24,992 nucleotides of DNA from Chara braunii (GCA_003427395.1 BFEA01000035.1:2265827-2290818); one strand, 5' to 3'. Shown: positions 9,958 to 20,094, counted from the stretch's first letter. The notes: generated from the letters alone by a model not told the origin. Numbers and translations are program-made.

Positions 9958-9973
9958 GGCCTGGACCCCACAG
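9958..9973 (+). repeat. Left terminal inverted repeat
   Basis: GGCCTGGACCCCACAG matches the complement of the right end at 20076-20091 with one mismatch (C against A at base 10). Beyond these 16 bases the ends diverge, and related sequence resumes at about 10464 on the left. Confidence 0.65.
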
Positions 9974-10463
9974 CTGTGCGGATGGAAAAGAAGCTTGGCC
10001 ACGAAAAGCGGGCAAAGATTCGTGGAAAGTCTGGAAACGATTTTGTGGGGACCGCACAGCGGAGTGCACTTCGCGGCAAAGCCAGAGTTTCTTTTTCCGT
10101 AAAAGGAAACATGGCCTGGCATTCGACCCAAAAAGGAAGTGGGGGAGTGTCCGAGTTTTCTCGCAAGGACCATTGGAACGGCCGAGCACGTATCTTCACT
10201 GATTCTTCAGGTGTGAAGTGCAGAACGGGAAGTCCGGCCTTGACACGCGACCTTGGAAAGATTCAAGATGTTGCCCCCCTCTACCCTCTACAGTCGGCAC
10301 AAAAACGCGGCAAGAAATGCTCTGGCGATACTTTTCCAGGCCGGGAACCATGTGAAAACAGAAAACTCCGTTTTTCCACGCCACAAAATTCGGGTTGTGG
10401 GGTACCGGAAAACCATTTTTGGAAAACAAAAACGTTCGTCCAAGGACTCAGCCGAGGGCTGTG

Positions 10464-10680
10464 AGGTGCCGGAAATGTTCTGCGGCAAAGGGCGTCATTA
10501 GACACTCCTTACGAGTTCCTTGAGCCACAAGGAAATTTCCTTGTGGCTCTTAAAGGAAATTTGCGGCGTCGTTCCACTCATCCTTGGGGACCTCCCCCGA
10601 GGATGTTTCCTTGTGCCGTGCCCGTGGCCGTTTTCATACAGAAATTAGTGGCCGCGGGGTCGGTCGTCCGTGGTCCACCA
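10464..10680 (+). repeat. Left subterminal inverted-repeat region
   Basis: In inverted orientation this resembles about 19680-20060: CCGGAAAT...CAAAGGGC, TTAGACACTYCTT, CCACAAGGAAATTTCC, GGGGACCTCCC and CCTTGTGC appear in the same order. It includes a perfect 28 bp palindrome at 10522-10549 centred on GGAAATTTCC with arms GAGCCACAA/TTGTGGCTC. Subterminal repeats of this kind are plausible binding sites for the Myb-like protein, by analogy with other Harbinger elements. Confidence 0.6.
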
Positions 10681-10811
10681 TCTTTTGTCCATGTGGAGGT
10701 GGCGTGGTCCAGCGAGGAGAAGGACGTACAAAAGGAGGCCGAAGGTCCGTTTCTCCTTGGGGAAAACCAACCAAAGGTGGATTTAAAACAGTAGTAAGAA
10801 AACAAAAGAAT

Positions 10812-11045
10812 NNNNNNNNNNNNNNNNNNNNNNNNNNNNNNNNNNNNNNNNNNNNNNNNNNNNNNNNNNNNNNNNNNNNNNNNNNNNNNNNNNNNNNNNN
10901 NNNNNNNNNNNNNNNNNNNNNNNNNNNNNNNNNNNNNNNNNNNNNNNNNNNNNNNNNNNNNNNNNNNNNNNNNNNNNNNNNNNNNNNNNNNNNNNNNNNN
11001 NNNNNNNNNNNNNNNNNNNNNNNNNNNNNNNNNNNNNNNNNNNNN
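10812..11045. other. Assembly gap (234 N)
   Basis: A run of N residues lies inside the left arm of the Harbinger element. Open frames spanning it are artefacts. A second gap of two N is at 20502-20503. Confidence 0.99.
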
Positions 11046-11660
11046 ATGAAAAAATAATGACCTATTTCAACATACATGTCCTTAGTACATTTAATTTCAA
11101 TTTCAAATTAATCGCTTGAACAATGACTCAACCGGTTTTTGATTGAATAACTATAAAAAGATAGGATAAACTGTCGTGTTTCTATCAGAAGAAAAATCAA
11201 AGTTAACAGCAAAAAGCTAGTAAACATCAGAAAGATGGGTATCAGCATAGAAAGATGTATTGATCTATTGAGGTAGAACGTGTGATCTTCATTGCAAGAG
11301 GTAGAGCACTCGATGGTCAAAGCTCCGGGAATTAAAACACACTGCGCGTGAAATCAATGAAAGTGGGAAGCTGAAAGATCACTGTGGAAAAAGAAAGGCA
11401 GTGATCTTACGTTCTGTGCTTCGCACCATAACGCGACCTCTTGGAAGTGCCTATTGGAAACTGATACGAATTTGGATTTTAACGTGCTGGTGTTTTTTAA
11501 CTGTAGGAATACTACTGTCTGTGTTTCATAGCTTTTTATGAGGTTGCACTGGGAGCCAGTGCTTGTTATATCAAATTCGCACCATGGATTTTGTCAGAAA
11601 TGTTTGATGCTTCTTGGGGTTTTCTGTTTGATACTCTGACTGTGGTTATGTTAATTGTGG
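11046..11660. other. AT-rich block inside the element, no gene
   Basis: This stretch is clearly more AT-rich than the transposon genes on its right. It holds only a 70-codon hydrophobic minus-strand open frame (11108-11320) that I do not recognise. It may be an insertion into the element, a 5' untranslated or intron region of the transposase gene, or assembly joined across the gap. GTGTTTTTTAACTGTAG near 11491-11507 resembles a 3' splice site but is not proof of one. Confidence 0.4.
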
Positions 11661-11997
11661 TGGGGCGTCGACGTTTGAAATTCGAATTTTGAATGACGGC
11701 TGTGACGACGACGACGACGTGCGGCTGGCGGCGCGAAGACAGCGTACTGCTGAAACGGGCTCAGCGGCGGCGTCCCTTCCGTCCCCCGGCCGTTGTGAGT
11801 GCGCAGGCATCGTCGGGTGCGTCCATCGCCGTCGACCTTCTTCCACGTCAACTGCGTCGTCAAACACATTTCCGTCAGCAGGACTACATCCAGAGAAAAG
11901 GGGCCAGCTTTCGACGGACGTCGTCAGCTTCTTCGTTGGGTGTGGAAGGACCACACACACGACAACGGAGCTACGGGTCCGTCTCCAGGTCGCAGAT

Positions 11998-13344
11998 ATG
12001 GAGGGCGGCGGGGAGGGTGGACGTGCGGTGTTGACGCCGCTTGAGCTGCAGGCCGTGGCGGCGGCCGTGTCTACCGTTGTTCTTCGATGTCAGCAGGAGA
12101 GGGCACTGGGACGAATGAAGGAGCAGTTGCGCGCACGTAGAAGGAGGACATTGATGCAAGCTCCAGACGATGGCCCCGACTACGTGGCGACCTCGGAGGC
12201 TGTTGTTCAGTTGTGCTACCCGTTGGGTTGCGGAGTGATTCCTCGAGCGACGCCGAGGTGGTGGATGAAGCGCAGGACTGGAGGCACATGGGAAGACCTC
12301 AGGCAATGCGACGACGCGACAGGCGACTACTTCCGGGAGAAGCTACGCATGTAGCTGCGAGTGTTCCGGGAAATCACGGAGGCATGTGCGCCTCATCTTC
12401 AGCGGCGGGTGACGTTCTACAGAGAGCCTTTGCAGCCAGACCAGATTGTGGCGTATGCACTGTACATGTGGGCGTCAGGGGGGACGTACGAGAGCAGCAC
12501 GTGCAACTTCGGGATTGGCGGAGCTTCTGGTCTGGTTGTCGTCCGCGACGTTACTGCCGCGCTGCTCCTGGTGTACGGAGAGAAAATTGTCTGCCCGGCT
12601 GGAGTTCGTAAACTCGTCGTTGTACGGGCGTTCGCTGATAAAGGGTTCCCCAATTGCCACAATTGCATTAACTGTACTCACATCTACGTGGACAAGCCGG
12701 CGAACACCCCAAGCGAGAACTACTACGACAGGAAGCGTTGTTTCTCCATCGTCGCGCAGGTTGTCGTCGACCTGGACTTGCGTGTGCTCAATGTGCACAT
12801 GGGATACCCGGGTAACTGCCACGACATCAGGGTGCTCCAGTTGTCCAGCCTGTGGCAGCGCACGGAATCAGGGTCGTTGTTCCATGGTCCCCCTCTAACA
12901 CTCCCGTTCGGGGTGCAGACGAACGACTACGTCCTGGCGGACAATGGCTATCCCCCTTCGGAATGGATGGTCGTCCCGTATGGAGGCGTCAATCAACATG
13001 TCGACGAGGAGTGGTTTGACAACAAGCAGAAGGTGGCGAGGGGAGCAGTGGAGAGGGCGTTCGACAGGTTGAAGGGCATGTGGCGGTTGTTTCTGTGGAC
13101 GCACAAGACGAACCTAGACATGCTCCCGCAGCAGTTCACCGCCGTCTGTATATTGCACAACATACTGATCGACGTTGGAATTCCATTCGACGAGAATCTG
13201 CTATGGGAGGTTGACACTAATGGTATCCGACGACATGTGGACCTAAGGATCGAAGAGCCCCTTCAGCCTGTATCAATAATTACGTCGACAGACGAAGCAT
13301 TGGCCCTGTGGGATGCTATAGCGGAACGAATTAAACACGATTGA
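11998..13344 (+). pseudogene. PIF/Harbinger (HARBI1-type) DDE transposase, inactivated
   Basis: The transposase would cut and join the element ends in the nucleus. The frame runs about 448 codons from the ATG at 11998 (MEGGGEGG) to 13344; an in-frame ATG at 11689 exists but its extension is low-complexity. Around 12448-12590 a helix-turn-helix-like region (VAYALYMWASGGTYESS) precedes the nuclease domain. The nuclease shows CINCTHIYVDKP, YYDRKRCFSIVAQVVVD, GYPGNCHDIRV, LADNGYPPSEW and VERAFDRLKGMWRLF, the pattern of the DDE_4 family. Using codon 1 at 11998, the second Asp is D315 (12940) and the Glu is E352 (13051), 36 residues apart. The first catalytic position, normally Asp in C-I-D-x-T-H, is Asn here (AAC, 12670-12672, codon 225). 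A single in-frame TAG (12352-12354) splits the gene after REKLRM, with homology resuming at RVFREITEAC. There are no frameshifts, so decay is fairly recent. Convergent with gene B. Confidence 0.9.
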
Positions 13345-14193
13345 GTCGTCCCGAATGGTGGACGACAACGCGTCGAAGTGTAGTCATTGCAGTTTGGCAG
13401 GAGGGCAGATTCGTCGTTTCGTCCCGCCTTGAATGGAGCGTTTGTGCGCGCCTTGGGGTTGGTAGTTTGTGTTCAAGTCTGTAGTTCGTAAGCATCGCAA
13501 TGCGTGGTTGTGCGCGGCAGTTGTTTAGGCAGCCCAGCAATAGGCGTTTCGGTTGTGTGGTGCTGATACGACGCATTGCGGGTGTCATGTGCACCATTTT
13601 TTATGACACGTGGCGGGCGTGGTGAAGAGAGTGCAGGGTGGATCATGCGGGAGGGGCTGAAACTTGTCGCCCCTGCGTTAAATTATGATGTTTTTTTGAA
13701 CAAATGGTGCTCGATTGTGTATTTTAAACTATTTTCCTTGCGATATGAAAATCCTCAATTGAAGGTAGCGGTGGCGAGGGGTAATGTGTTGTTCTTCTGT
13801 CTATTGTTATTGTGTGTTGTTCTTCCATCTATTGTTATTTCAATGCAATGAATAATCAGGAAGAAGATAAATTGTGCAATTCCATCTTCACAACAAGTGC
13901 TCTTGGACGTTGTTTGCTCATCACCATTGTGTGCATTGTCTTACTTCGATTGTTAAAACGAAAATCAAACACGGTAGTTGGTGTCATTGGGAAAAGTGCA
14001 GAAACCAACCAAACGAACAACAATCATATCAGAAAAAAACGAACATGAAATGTGTGCATGCAAACGTCGAAATCATCATTCACTCATGCCAGCGAAGTCA
14101 CGAAAACAGCGGACGCATGATTAAAAAAAGGGTGCGCTCCAAGCGCGATTATGTTCTTTCACAACAAGCTGCGATGATAACAACACAAAACAC
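13345..14193. other. 3' region between convergent transposase and gene B, no gene
   Basis: About 850 bp of non-coding DNA downstream of the transposase stop. Short open frames only. The sequence becomes AT-rich after 13670. Confidence 0.55.
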
Positions 14194-14395
14194 GACGATT
14201 GAAATCAATTAACCCCCCCCTTGCCAAGGTGAACGCCCTGAAATGTCACTTGTCAACTCATAGGAGCGACACACTAAACAGGTGCACAACCAATGACGAT
14301 TGAAGTGAATAAACCACCCTTGCCAAAGTGAACGACCTAAAACGTCGCTCGTCTACCCGCAGGAGCGACACACTGTACAAGTGTTCAACCAACGA
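14194..14395. repeat. Tandem duplication, 101 bp unit, two copies
   Basis: GACGATTGAA starts at 14194 and 14295. Both units go on through CCTTGCCAARGTGAACG, then AGGAGCGACACACT, then a CAACCAA-like end, with about 15-20 percent differences. It lies just 3' of gene B, between the two convergent transposon genes. Confidence 0.85.
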
Positions 14396-14510
14396 CAAGC
14401 CCGTCGCGGCCACCAACGTGTATACGCGCAGCCACAAATCTTCGAGCGTCGGCGCCGTCCCCCCTTCCACTACCCTTTCCCGCGTCGTACGTCTCACCAG
14501 CTCCGCCCCC

Positions 14511-16233
14511 CTACGCGTCATCTTTTCCAGCGTCGTCGTTCTCCTCCTCCAGGGGGCCCGAACCCAACCAATCCAGCCTCTTCGCATCCTCCGGCCCTGT
14601 TATGCTCGCGCCGTGCCCGAAAACGATGTCGCAGAGTGCCCATTCAGGGATGTCCTTCGGGTACTCTCCCAAGGTGGCGTTTGCCTTCCCAAGCCTCTTC
14701 GTCAGGACGTTTATGGCGCGGACGACTGATCATCGATGTTCGAAGGAGCGATGCATGGAGGCGACGAGTGTGGGCTTCGCCACCAGCTTCGCGAAGTAAA
14801 AAGCTTCATAGTGGCTGCGCAGATCGTCTCCCACCATGCGCATCAACCACATGCTCGCCACCAACAAAAGCCTGAAGCAGTCAACAACCCGCGAAAGACG
14901 GTCATGTGAGATGAACCCGCCGTCGACGTTCGCACCCATTTGCACCGCAGCGCGGAATGCATGCGTGATGCATATGATGGTGGACTCCTGGTACGCCGCC
15001 ATGTCGTCGTCCTCAGGCCTGTCCTTGATGTTGGCACCCGCGAACCACAGTGGCAAGTCCATAGACAGGTCTATTGTGTGCGCGTAAACGGCCGCGCTCG
15101 ACGTTACTCCACTCCTCGTCGTACCACATAGCCCGCGCAATGTCCGTCGCTACGGACTCTAGTGCGTACTGGAAAGCCAGATTGTAACCTCTGGGGCGGT
15201 TCCCGGACTTGAAGACCCATCCATGCAAGACGAGAAGAGCAATATATTCTCCACTGCCGCCGCACGGGAGATCGCTTGCTGTAGTTGTGCGGGATCGACA
15301 ATCCTGGTTAGCGTCGTGCTGGATTTCGTCCTAACGACGCCCTGAGGGACAACAAGCGCTTGAAGACCGCTGGTGATGGCCACAAAATACTCTCGCGTTT
15401 CGTGGACGATGTTATACAGTCTTTGCCCCTCCTTCATCGTCCAGAAAGCTTTGTCATCAACCCACAGTCGGGCACGGTCGATCAGATCTTTCGCCATGCC
15501 TCCCCTTCGTACCCGGCTTAAAAGGGGGTCGTCATCCTCCCAATCAGCTCTGTTCTCGCCACGCGCCACCTCCCGCTCGAGAACTGGAAGCTCCTCTCTG
15601 GCCCTCGATACGGGGGCCACATCGCCTGAAGTTCCCTCACCCGCAGCACCGACTGCCTCGCCCCCAACTATGGGTGCGTCTGCCAGGACTTCCCCCCCGC
15701 CGCCTCGTTCGATGGAGCCTCCCTTGCGGACGTGGTTGAGACGGCATGGCAGGCAGACTACCCAGAGGTGGCCTTTCATCAGTCGTGCCACGTGCCCTCA
15801 CTGTCGTCGCTGTGGTCACTTGTGTGACACTCCACTGACGACGTCGTTCCAACGGCTCGTCATCTTCACCCCCGAGATCAACGACGTCCTCCTTCTCTGA
15901 CCGCGTTTCGCGGGCACACACGTGATGCGCCTCGGGTGGAGGCGTCAACATCCTCCTCGTAGCGTTGTGATCAGAAGAACGCTAGCGACCACTCTCCCGC
16001 ACTGCAGGCACGGTCTCCTCAGCTGCTTTTTCCACCGTCGTAAAGACGTCGTCGTCGTCGCCTTCCTCTGTTGTCGCCCAACCTTGTGGTCGACGAGGAG
16101 GAACGCTTCCTGAAGCATCGTCCAAACGAACCCTCTTCGCCTTGGTGACATGCCGCCGACCTCTTTCCCGCCCTTTGGTGTCGTCAGGGACGATGTCCCA
16201 CTTCTTACCACGGGCGCTAGCTCTCGTAGACAT
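14511..16233 (-). pseudogene. Harbinger accessory gene B, unknown function, broken
   Basis: The start ATG at 16231-16233 begins MSTRASARGKKWDIVPDD; the reading ends at the stop 14511-14513 after DDAGKDDA. The N-terminal third is charged and low-complexity (EEGDDDDVF; EDVVDLGGEDDEPLERR). The rest is helical: AKDLIDRARLWVDDKAFW, LTRIVDPAQLQQAISRAA, HGWVFKSGNRPRGYNLAF, IDLSMDLPLWFAGANI, HDRLSRVVDCFRLLLVAS, SHYEAFYFAKLVAKPTL and GKANATLGEYPKDIPEW. I know no named domain for it; I recall similar hypothetical proteins from Chara. Defects: in-frame TAG at 15982-15984, frameshifts near 15765, 15240 and 15090, and in-frame TGA at 14730-14732 (after RSFEHR). A second degraded copy lies at 112-1145, also next to a gene A remnant, so the gene travels with the element. 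Role unknown; a partner of the transposase or Myb-like protein is only a guess. Confidence 0.8.
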
Positions 16234-17372
16234 GCTTCGTGCTTCCCTCTGCAAGCGAGTTTAGCGGTTGGATCAGATGAGCGGGAATAGAAGGTCGAGC
16301 GCCGATGGAAGTCTCACCGATCTGGCAAGAACAGCGTCTCATGTACGCCGTACGGATCGCACGTGGCGAGGACTGCGTCTGCGACGACGAAGAAGAACTG
16401 TCCTTGGTGCACAGATGAGCATGACGTCCACGTGTACGAGAGGAGGACAACGACCCCAATGAGACTAATCCGCGGCGAGAAGAAGAGAAGAGTGACGCCG
16501 TCGAACCTCCACGCGGCGAGACAGATCCATGTCGATAAGGCGTGAGTCCTCCGCCGTAGAGTGCCTCAAAGACCTCACTCACCGAACATCCACGTGGCGA
16601 CAAAGCTCCGTGGCGCCAATGCAAGGAGAGTGACAACGCCGAATCTCCACGTGACGAGAAGGCGAGAAGAGCGACGACGGTCATCCTCGACGACACTGAA
16701 GAAGTTCACGGTGAGGAGGCGAGAGATAGTGCAGCAGGTGCGGCGGGCTTCTGTACTGGAGACACCACAAGAAGACGACCTTTATGCAGGACGGGATGCA
16801 GACGCCTGAAGTAGACGGAGCAGATGGACCGGCCACAACGTCGCTTCTTTGGCTGGCGGCATCATCGACGGTCACACGTGCGACCGCAGCATTCCAGACC
16901 GCATATGCACACCCACCCTTCATTTGTTGTCACCGCCACCCTCCCCAAGCCACCAACAGGCCCTTCCACTCCCCTGGTGACGCGCGTCAATGCACTCGCC
17001 AAGGACAAAAGAAAAATAGAAACCAACCTTCCCCCCTGCCCACAACCTCACCCCCCCCCCCCCCCCCCCCCTCTCCCCCCCTTCACACCCCCCCACTTCC
17101 TGACCAGTGAGACCACCCCCTCTTCCACAATCCCCAACCCATAGAACCGCTTTAACACATGGCTCTGTCGCTTTGGAGATCGCAAAACACACACAAAGCA
17201 CTCTCCTGGAATAAGAACAAGATCAAGAACAAAAAACAAAACAAAGGAACTGCTAATCATATGGCGACGACACGCAAAATCTAAACAACCATCAACCGGA
17301 CGTCTCTCAAATCGTCGTGCACAAACATCCGTGCGAGCATCTATACACACAACAACACCCCACGCCCCCCCT

Positions 17373-17410
<38 letters not shown>

Positions 17411-17485
17411 ATCGACATCGTCGCAGTCGCAATAGACGGAGAGACAAGACACTAAAGCGACACTAAACAGTAGTGTCGTCATGAC
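16234..17485. promoter_or_regulatory. Upstream region of gene B with repeated CACGTG sites
   Basis: The palindrome CACGTG occurs at 16360-16365, 16429-16434, 16591-16596 and 16648-16653, mostly as CCACGTGGCGA-like words, with a variant CCACGCGGCGAGA near 16510. The context GAGTGACGCCGTCGAACCTC near 16490 recurs as GAGTGACAACGCCGAATCTC near 16630. CACGTG is the plant G-box core; whether it acts here as promoter element or as a protein-binding site of the transposon is open. Further right are a C run (17051-17071) and (CA)n. No gene is seen on either strand. Confidence 0.4.
17376..17405. repeat. (CA)n microsatellite
   Basis: About 15 CA units in the spacer between genes A and B. Confidence 0.95.
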
Positions 17486-19210
17486 TCATGATCTCTCGCA
17501 GATGGCTTTCGCTATCTCCATAAGGGCATTGCACATCATATTGTTCGCCTCATCCACCGCAGGATAATGTTTCCTCTGCACTTCCACTTCGCTCTAAAGG
17601 ATTTCGCACTGTCGGAACATCATAGAGCATTGTCGCTTCCTTCCGCTGTCCATGGAGCGTGCCATGAGCGTTTCATGTTTGTCCATGATGCCGGCGACGA
17701 CCTCAAAGGTTTGTTGTCGCATGTTCTTCCTTTTCCCGGAACTGCTGACGCTCCCCGTGCTGAATGTCGAATCTTTTGTCGACCCCTGCACCTCGTCGAC
17801 GAGCTCCCCTCCACCCTCACTGCCCATTGATTCCCCTCCATCCCCCACGCCTACCGGCATCTGACCCCCCCCCCGACGCCCCCGTGTTCGCCAAATTCTT
17901 TGGGTGGATCGTGTGATCCCCCCTTCGTCATGGCCTCCATCTCCTCGTACATGCTCCGGTCCATGACGAAGTTGAAGCCCTCTGATCTCTTGGCCGATGA
18001 AGCAAGCTTGAAGTAGTCCTTCCCGCCAGAGAGGTGCTGAAACTTGTGAACCTTCTTAAATTGAATTAAGTTGTCCCATTTCTTCCCGCAGTCGATGGCC
18101 TTCCTCGTGACGCCCATCTTTTGCAACCTCGACCGCACGTCCTCCCACTTCCATTCCCTGGTCCTCATGCGACCGAAATTGTGCCCCACGCCTGCGAAAT
18201 ACAGATCTTGATCCCTCACGAGTGCGATCGTGTCTATGACCGACCAAAAGTTTTGGGCTCCCTCGCCATCGCTCCCGCCTGTGTCGTTGTCAATTTTTAT
18301 ATTCCTCCGATTTCTCGGAGTGGATTCCCACTTCACACTCGCACTGCCGCTCCTCACCTTCCTCCCAAGGGGCCGAATCTCAGGCAAATCATCTGAGTCG
18401 CAATCCTCGTCACCGTCAAGTTGCACGTCAACGTCGTCAGAGTTGAGGGGCTCTTGAACAGCCGCATCGTCGGCTTCGTCGACGTGGAACCCTTGCACCC
18501 CTCCCGTTATTGTGTCCATTCCAGCTTGATGCAAGGCCTGCCTGCACTCCACCCACAACTGCCTGTCGTGGCGTTCTACGTGCGCACCTCCTGCGGACGC
18601 GTCCTCCTGTCGCTGTCGTCCACGCGGAGTCCTAAATCCGCTTCGCGACGCAGGTGATAAGCGCATCCATTCCGGACGTGCATCCATGCTGCCTCCTCCT
18701 TTGCCCTGCGTCGATGACACATTTCGATTCCCTCCGCCCTCGCGAAGCGATTGAGATAGCCCGCCGTCTCGCGGCCCGCACGGACCAACCATTTGCCTGC
18801 TCTGCGCAATCCCCATCTGGGTGGGGATTGATGATGCAAGTATGTGTCGCCACTGCTCTGCTGCTTCTCGACAACTGGAAGCTTAGATTGACCGCTGCAT
18901 TGCCATCATTGTCGCACAATCCCTCGTTCACCAGTGACATGTAAGACCACGGGGTCTCCGCCCGCCTGCCACCGTAGGACTGCGTCACCGCCCAATCCTG
19001 CGTGGAACCATTTCCCAACGGCACAGTCGACGACCTGGCGTCTTCCCCCTCGTCATCCGACGGCGGCAAAGGAATCTCATGCGAAGGCAGGTGAGCATAC
19101 AACGCCGGGTCGTACGCTTGCTTGGCCACAGACCCCGCAGTGCGTTGGCGATTGCTCTCTCCTGCTGTCGTGCTTGTCGGTTCCTGTTGTCGTGCTTGTC
19201 GGTCTGCCAT
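17486..19210 (-). pseudogene. Myb/SANT-like DNA-binding gene A of the Harbinger element, broken
   Basis: In PIF/Harbinger elements the Myb-like protein binds element ends and helps bring the transposase to the nucleus. The start ATG at 19208-19210 gives MADRQARQQEP, then YDPALYAHLPSHEIPLPPSD and VPLGNGSTQDWAVTQSYGGR. After a frameshift near 18800 comes an acidic stretch (DEADDAAV, LDGDEDCDSDDLPEI), then the Myb/SANT-like trihelix region at about 18250-18037: NFWSVIDTIALV, EWKWEDVRSRLQKMGV and CGKKWDNLIQFKKVHKF, with the spaced tryptophans typical of the fold. It is followed by GFNFVMDRSMYEEMEAM and the helical tail KRKNMRQQTFEVV to NALMEIAKAICERS, stop 17486-17488. Defects: the frameshift near 18800; a second at the run of ten G (plus-strand C, 17865-17874), where one extra G would restore the frame; and an in-frame TAG at 17594-17596 in ILxSEVEVQ, where the other copy has LEREV. 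Same direction as gene B, about 1.25 kb upstream of it. Confidence 0.87.
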
Positions 19211-19825
19211 TGGTCAGTCGTCGATCTATCCTGTCGCCGTTCTTGGAAGATCTCCTTTTGCGAGCCGCAACAGGAAGCAGGCCGACGAAACACATGTGGA
19301 AGAAGACAAGAATGACAAGCAGCACGACGACGAGGAGTAGCAAAGGCAGCCTGTGCAGCAGGCCGGCCATGTAAGGGCTGTGGAAAGGGCAGCAACTTCA
19401 CGTCAGTGGTCGACCGTCCAGTGAAGAACTTCGTCGAGAGAAGAAAAATCGAGGGAAGATCTGTGTCCCGACGTGCAAGGCGTGATGACAACCGACGAAA
19501 ACGACGATCTTCCAAAATAAAACTGTCATCGTCGAACACAGCGCCGGCGCGGAAAAGCATTCGAATTCCGGACCGTTTTCGACGATCTCCCAGCGCGGCA
19601 GACCGCATGACACCGGCCGGCGACGGCCGATTCGTCGGACGGAGGCCTCACGCGGACGGTGACCGTTTGGAGCCGTTGGGGTGCCGCCCAGACGGTGGAG
19701 GGCAGTGATGTCCGTGCTCCCGTTAGGCGGACCACATCTGGACCACCTTCAAACCGAAACTGTGCGTCGACGCAGGCCTTTGACGCTCCGAATTCCGCGG
19801 TTCCTTGTGCTCTGAGGGTCCTCGG
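19211..19825. other. 5' flank of gene A, no gene
   Basis: About 600 bp between the gene A start and the right subterminal repeats. Open frames here are arginine-rich on both strands and look like by-products of CG-rich sequence. It probably holds the gene A promoter, but I see no defined element. Confidence 0.4.
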
Positions 19826-19953
19826 GAGGTCCCTTGGGGATTAGGAGAAATTGGCTGAAGCCACAAGGACGCCACAAGGAAATTTCCTCGAGGTCCCTTG
19901 GGGATTAGGAGAAATTGGCTGAAGCCACAAGGACGCCACAAGGAAATTTCCTT
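19826..19953. repeat. 64 bp tandem duplication in right subterminal region
   Basis: GAGGTCCCTTGGGGATTAGG starts at 19826 and again at 19890, and each unit ends with GCCACAAGGAAATTTCCT. The two units are almost identical, so the duplication is recent. A perfect 20 bp palindrome CACAAGGAAATTTCCTTGTG lies at 19937-19956 and shares its core with the 28 bp palindrome at 10522-10549 in the left arm. Confidence 0.93.
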
Positions 19954-20075
19954 GTGCTGTTTTCACATTTTTTTGGCAAATCGTCCTCGAGGACAGGTGG
20001 AACGAGCACTTCCTTGTGGATTTCGGGTCCCCAAGAAGTGTCTAACGAGGCCCAAAGTTTCTCGTTTCTGGAAAC

Positions 20076-20091
20076 CTGTGGTGTCCAGGCC
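20076..20091 (-). repeat. Right terminal inverted repeat
   Basis: The complement reads GGCCTGGACACCACAG, 15 of 16 bases identical to the left end at 9958-9973. Confidence 0.65.
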
Positions 20092-20094
20092 TTA
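20092..20094. repeat. Right target-site duplication TTA
   Basis: TTA directly follows the right terminal repeat, matching 9955-9957. Confidence 0.65.

Larger units (their letters stand above)
9958..20091. mobile_element. 10.1 kb PIF/Harbinger DNA transposon (degenerate, three genes)
   Basis: The ends are inverted: GGCCTGGACCCCACAG at 9958-9973 and the complement of GGCCTGGACACCACAG at 20076-20091 (15 of 16 identical), flanked by TTA on both sides. Subterminal sequences are also related in inverted orientation: TTAGACACT at 10498 against AGTGTCTAA at 20037-20045, CACAAGGAAATTTCCTTGTG in both, and GGGGACCTCCCCCGAGGA against its complement near 19815-19840. Inside are a HARBI1-type DDE transposase gene (plus) and, convergent to it, gene B and Myb/SANT-like gene A (minus). 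Transposase plus Myb-like partner is the known PIF/Harbinger gene pair; gene B is extra. All three genes carry stops or frameshifts. The left subterminal region is about 450 bp longer than the right. Type, ends and duplication agree with each other, but a 234 bp gap prevents complete reading. Confidence 0.72.

Noticed and set aside
9922-10464. 180-codon plus-strand open frame at the left end of the Harbinger element
   Set aside because: It crosses the terminal inverted repeat and consists of repeated GGAAAAC/TTTTCC-type words; composition is lysine/arginine/serine-rich without recognisable motifs.
10584-11077. Open frames spanning the N run
   Set aside because: They exist only because N bases contain no stop codons.
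11667-19580. CGTCGA...AATTCGAAT near 11667 and its inverted likeness near 19560 as alternative transposon ends
   Set aside because: The spacing between the two shared words differs and there is no target duplication; the 9958/20091 ends fit much better.
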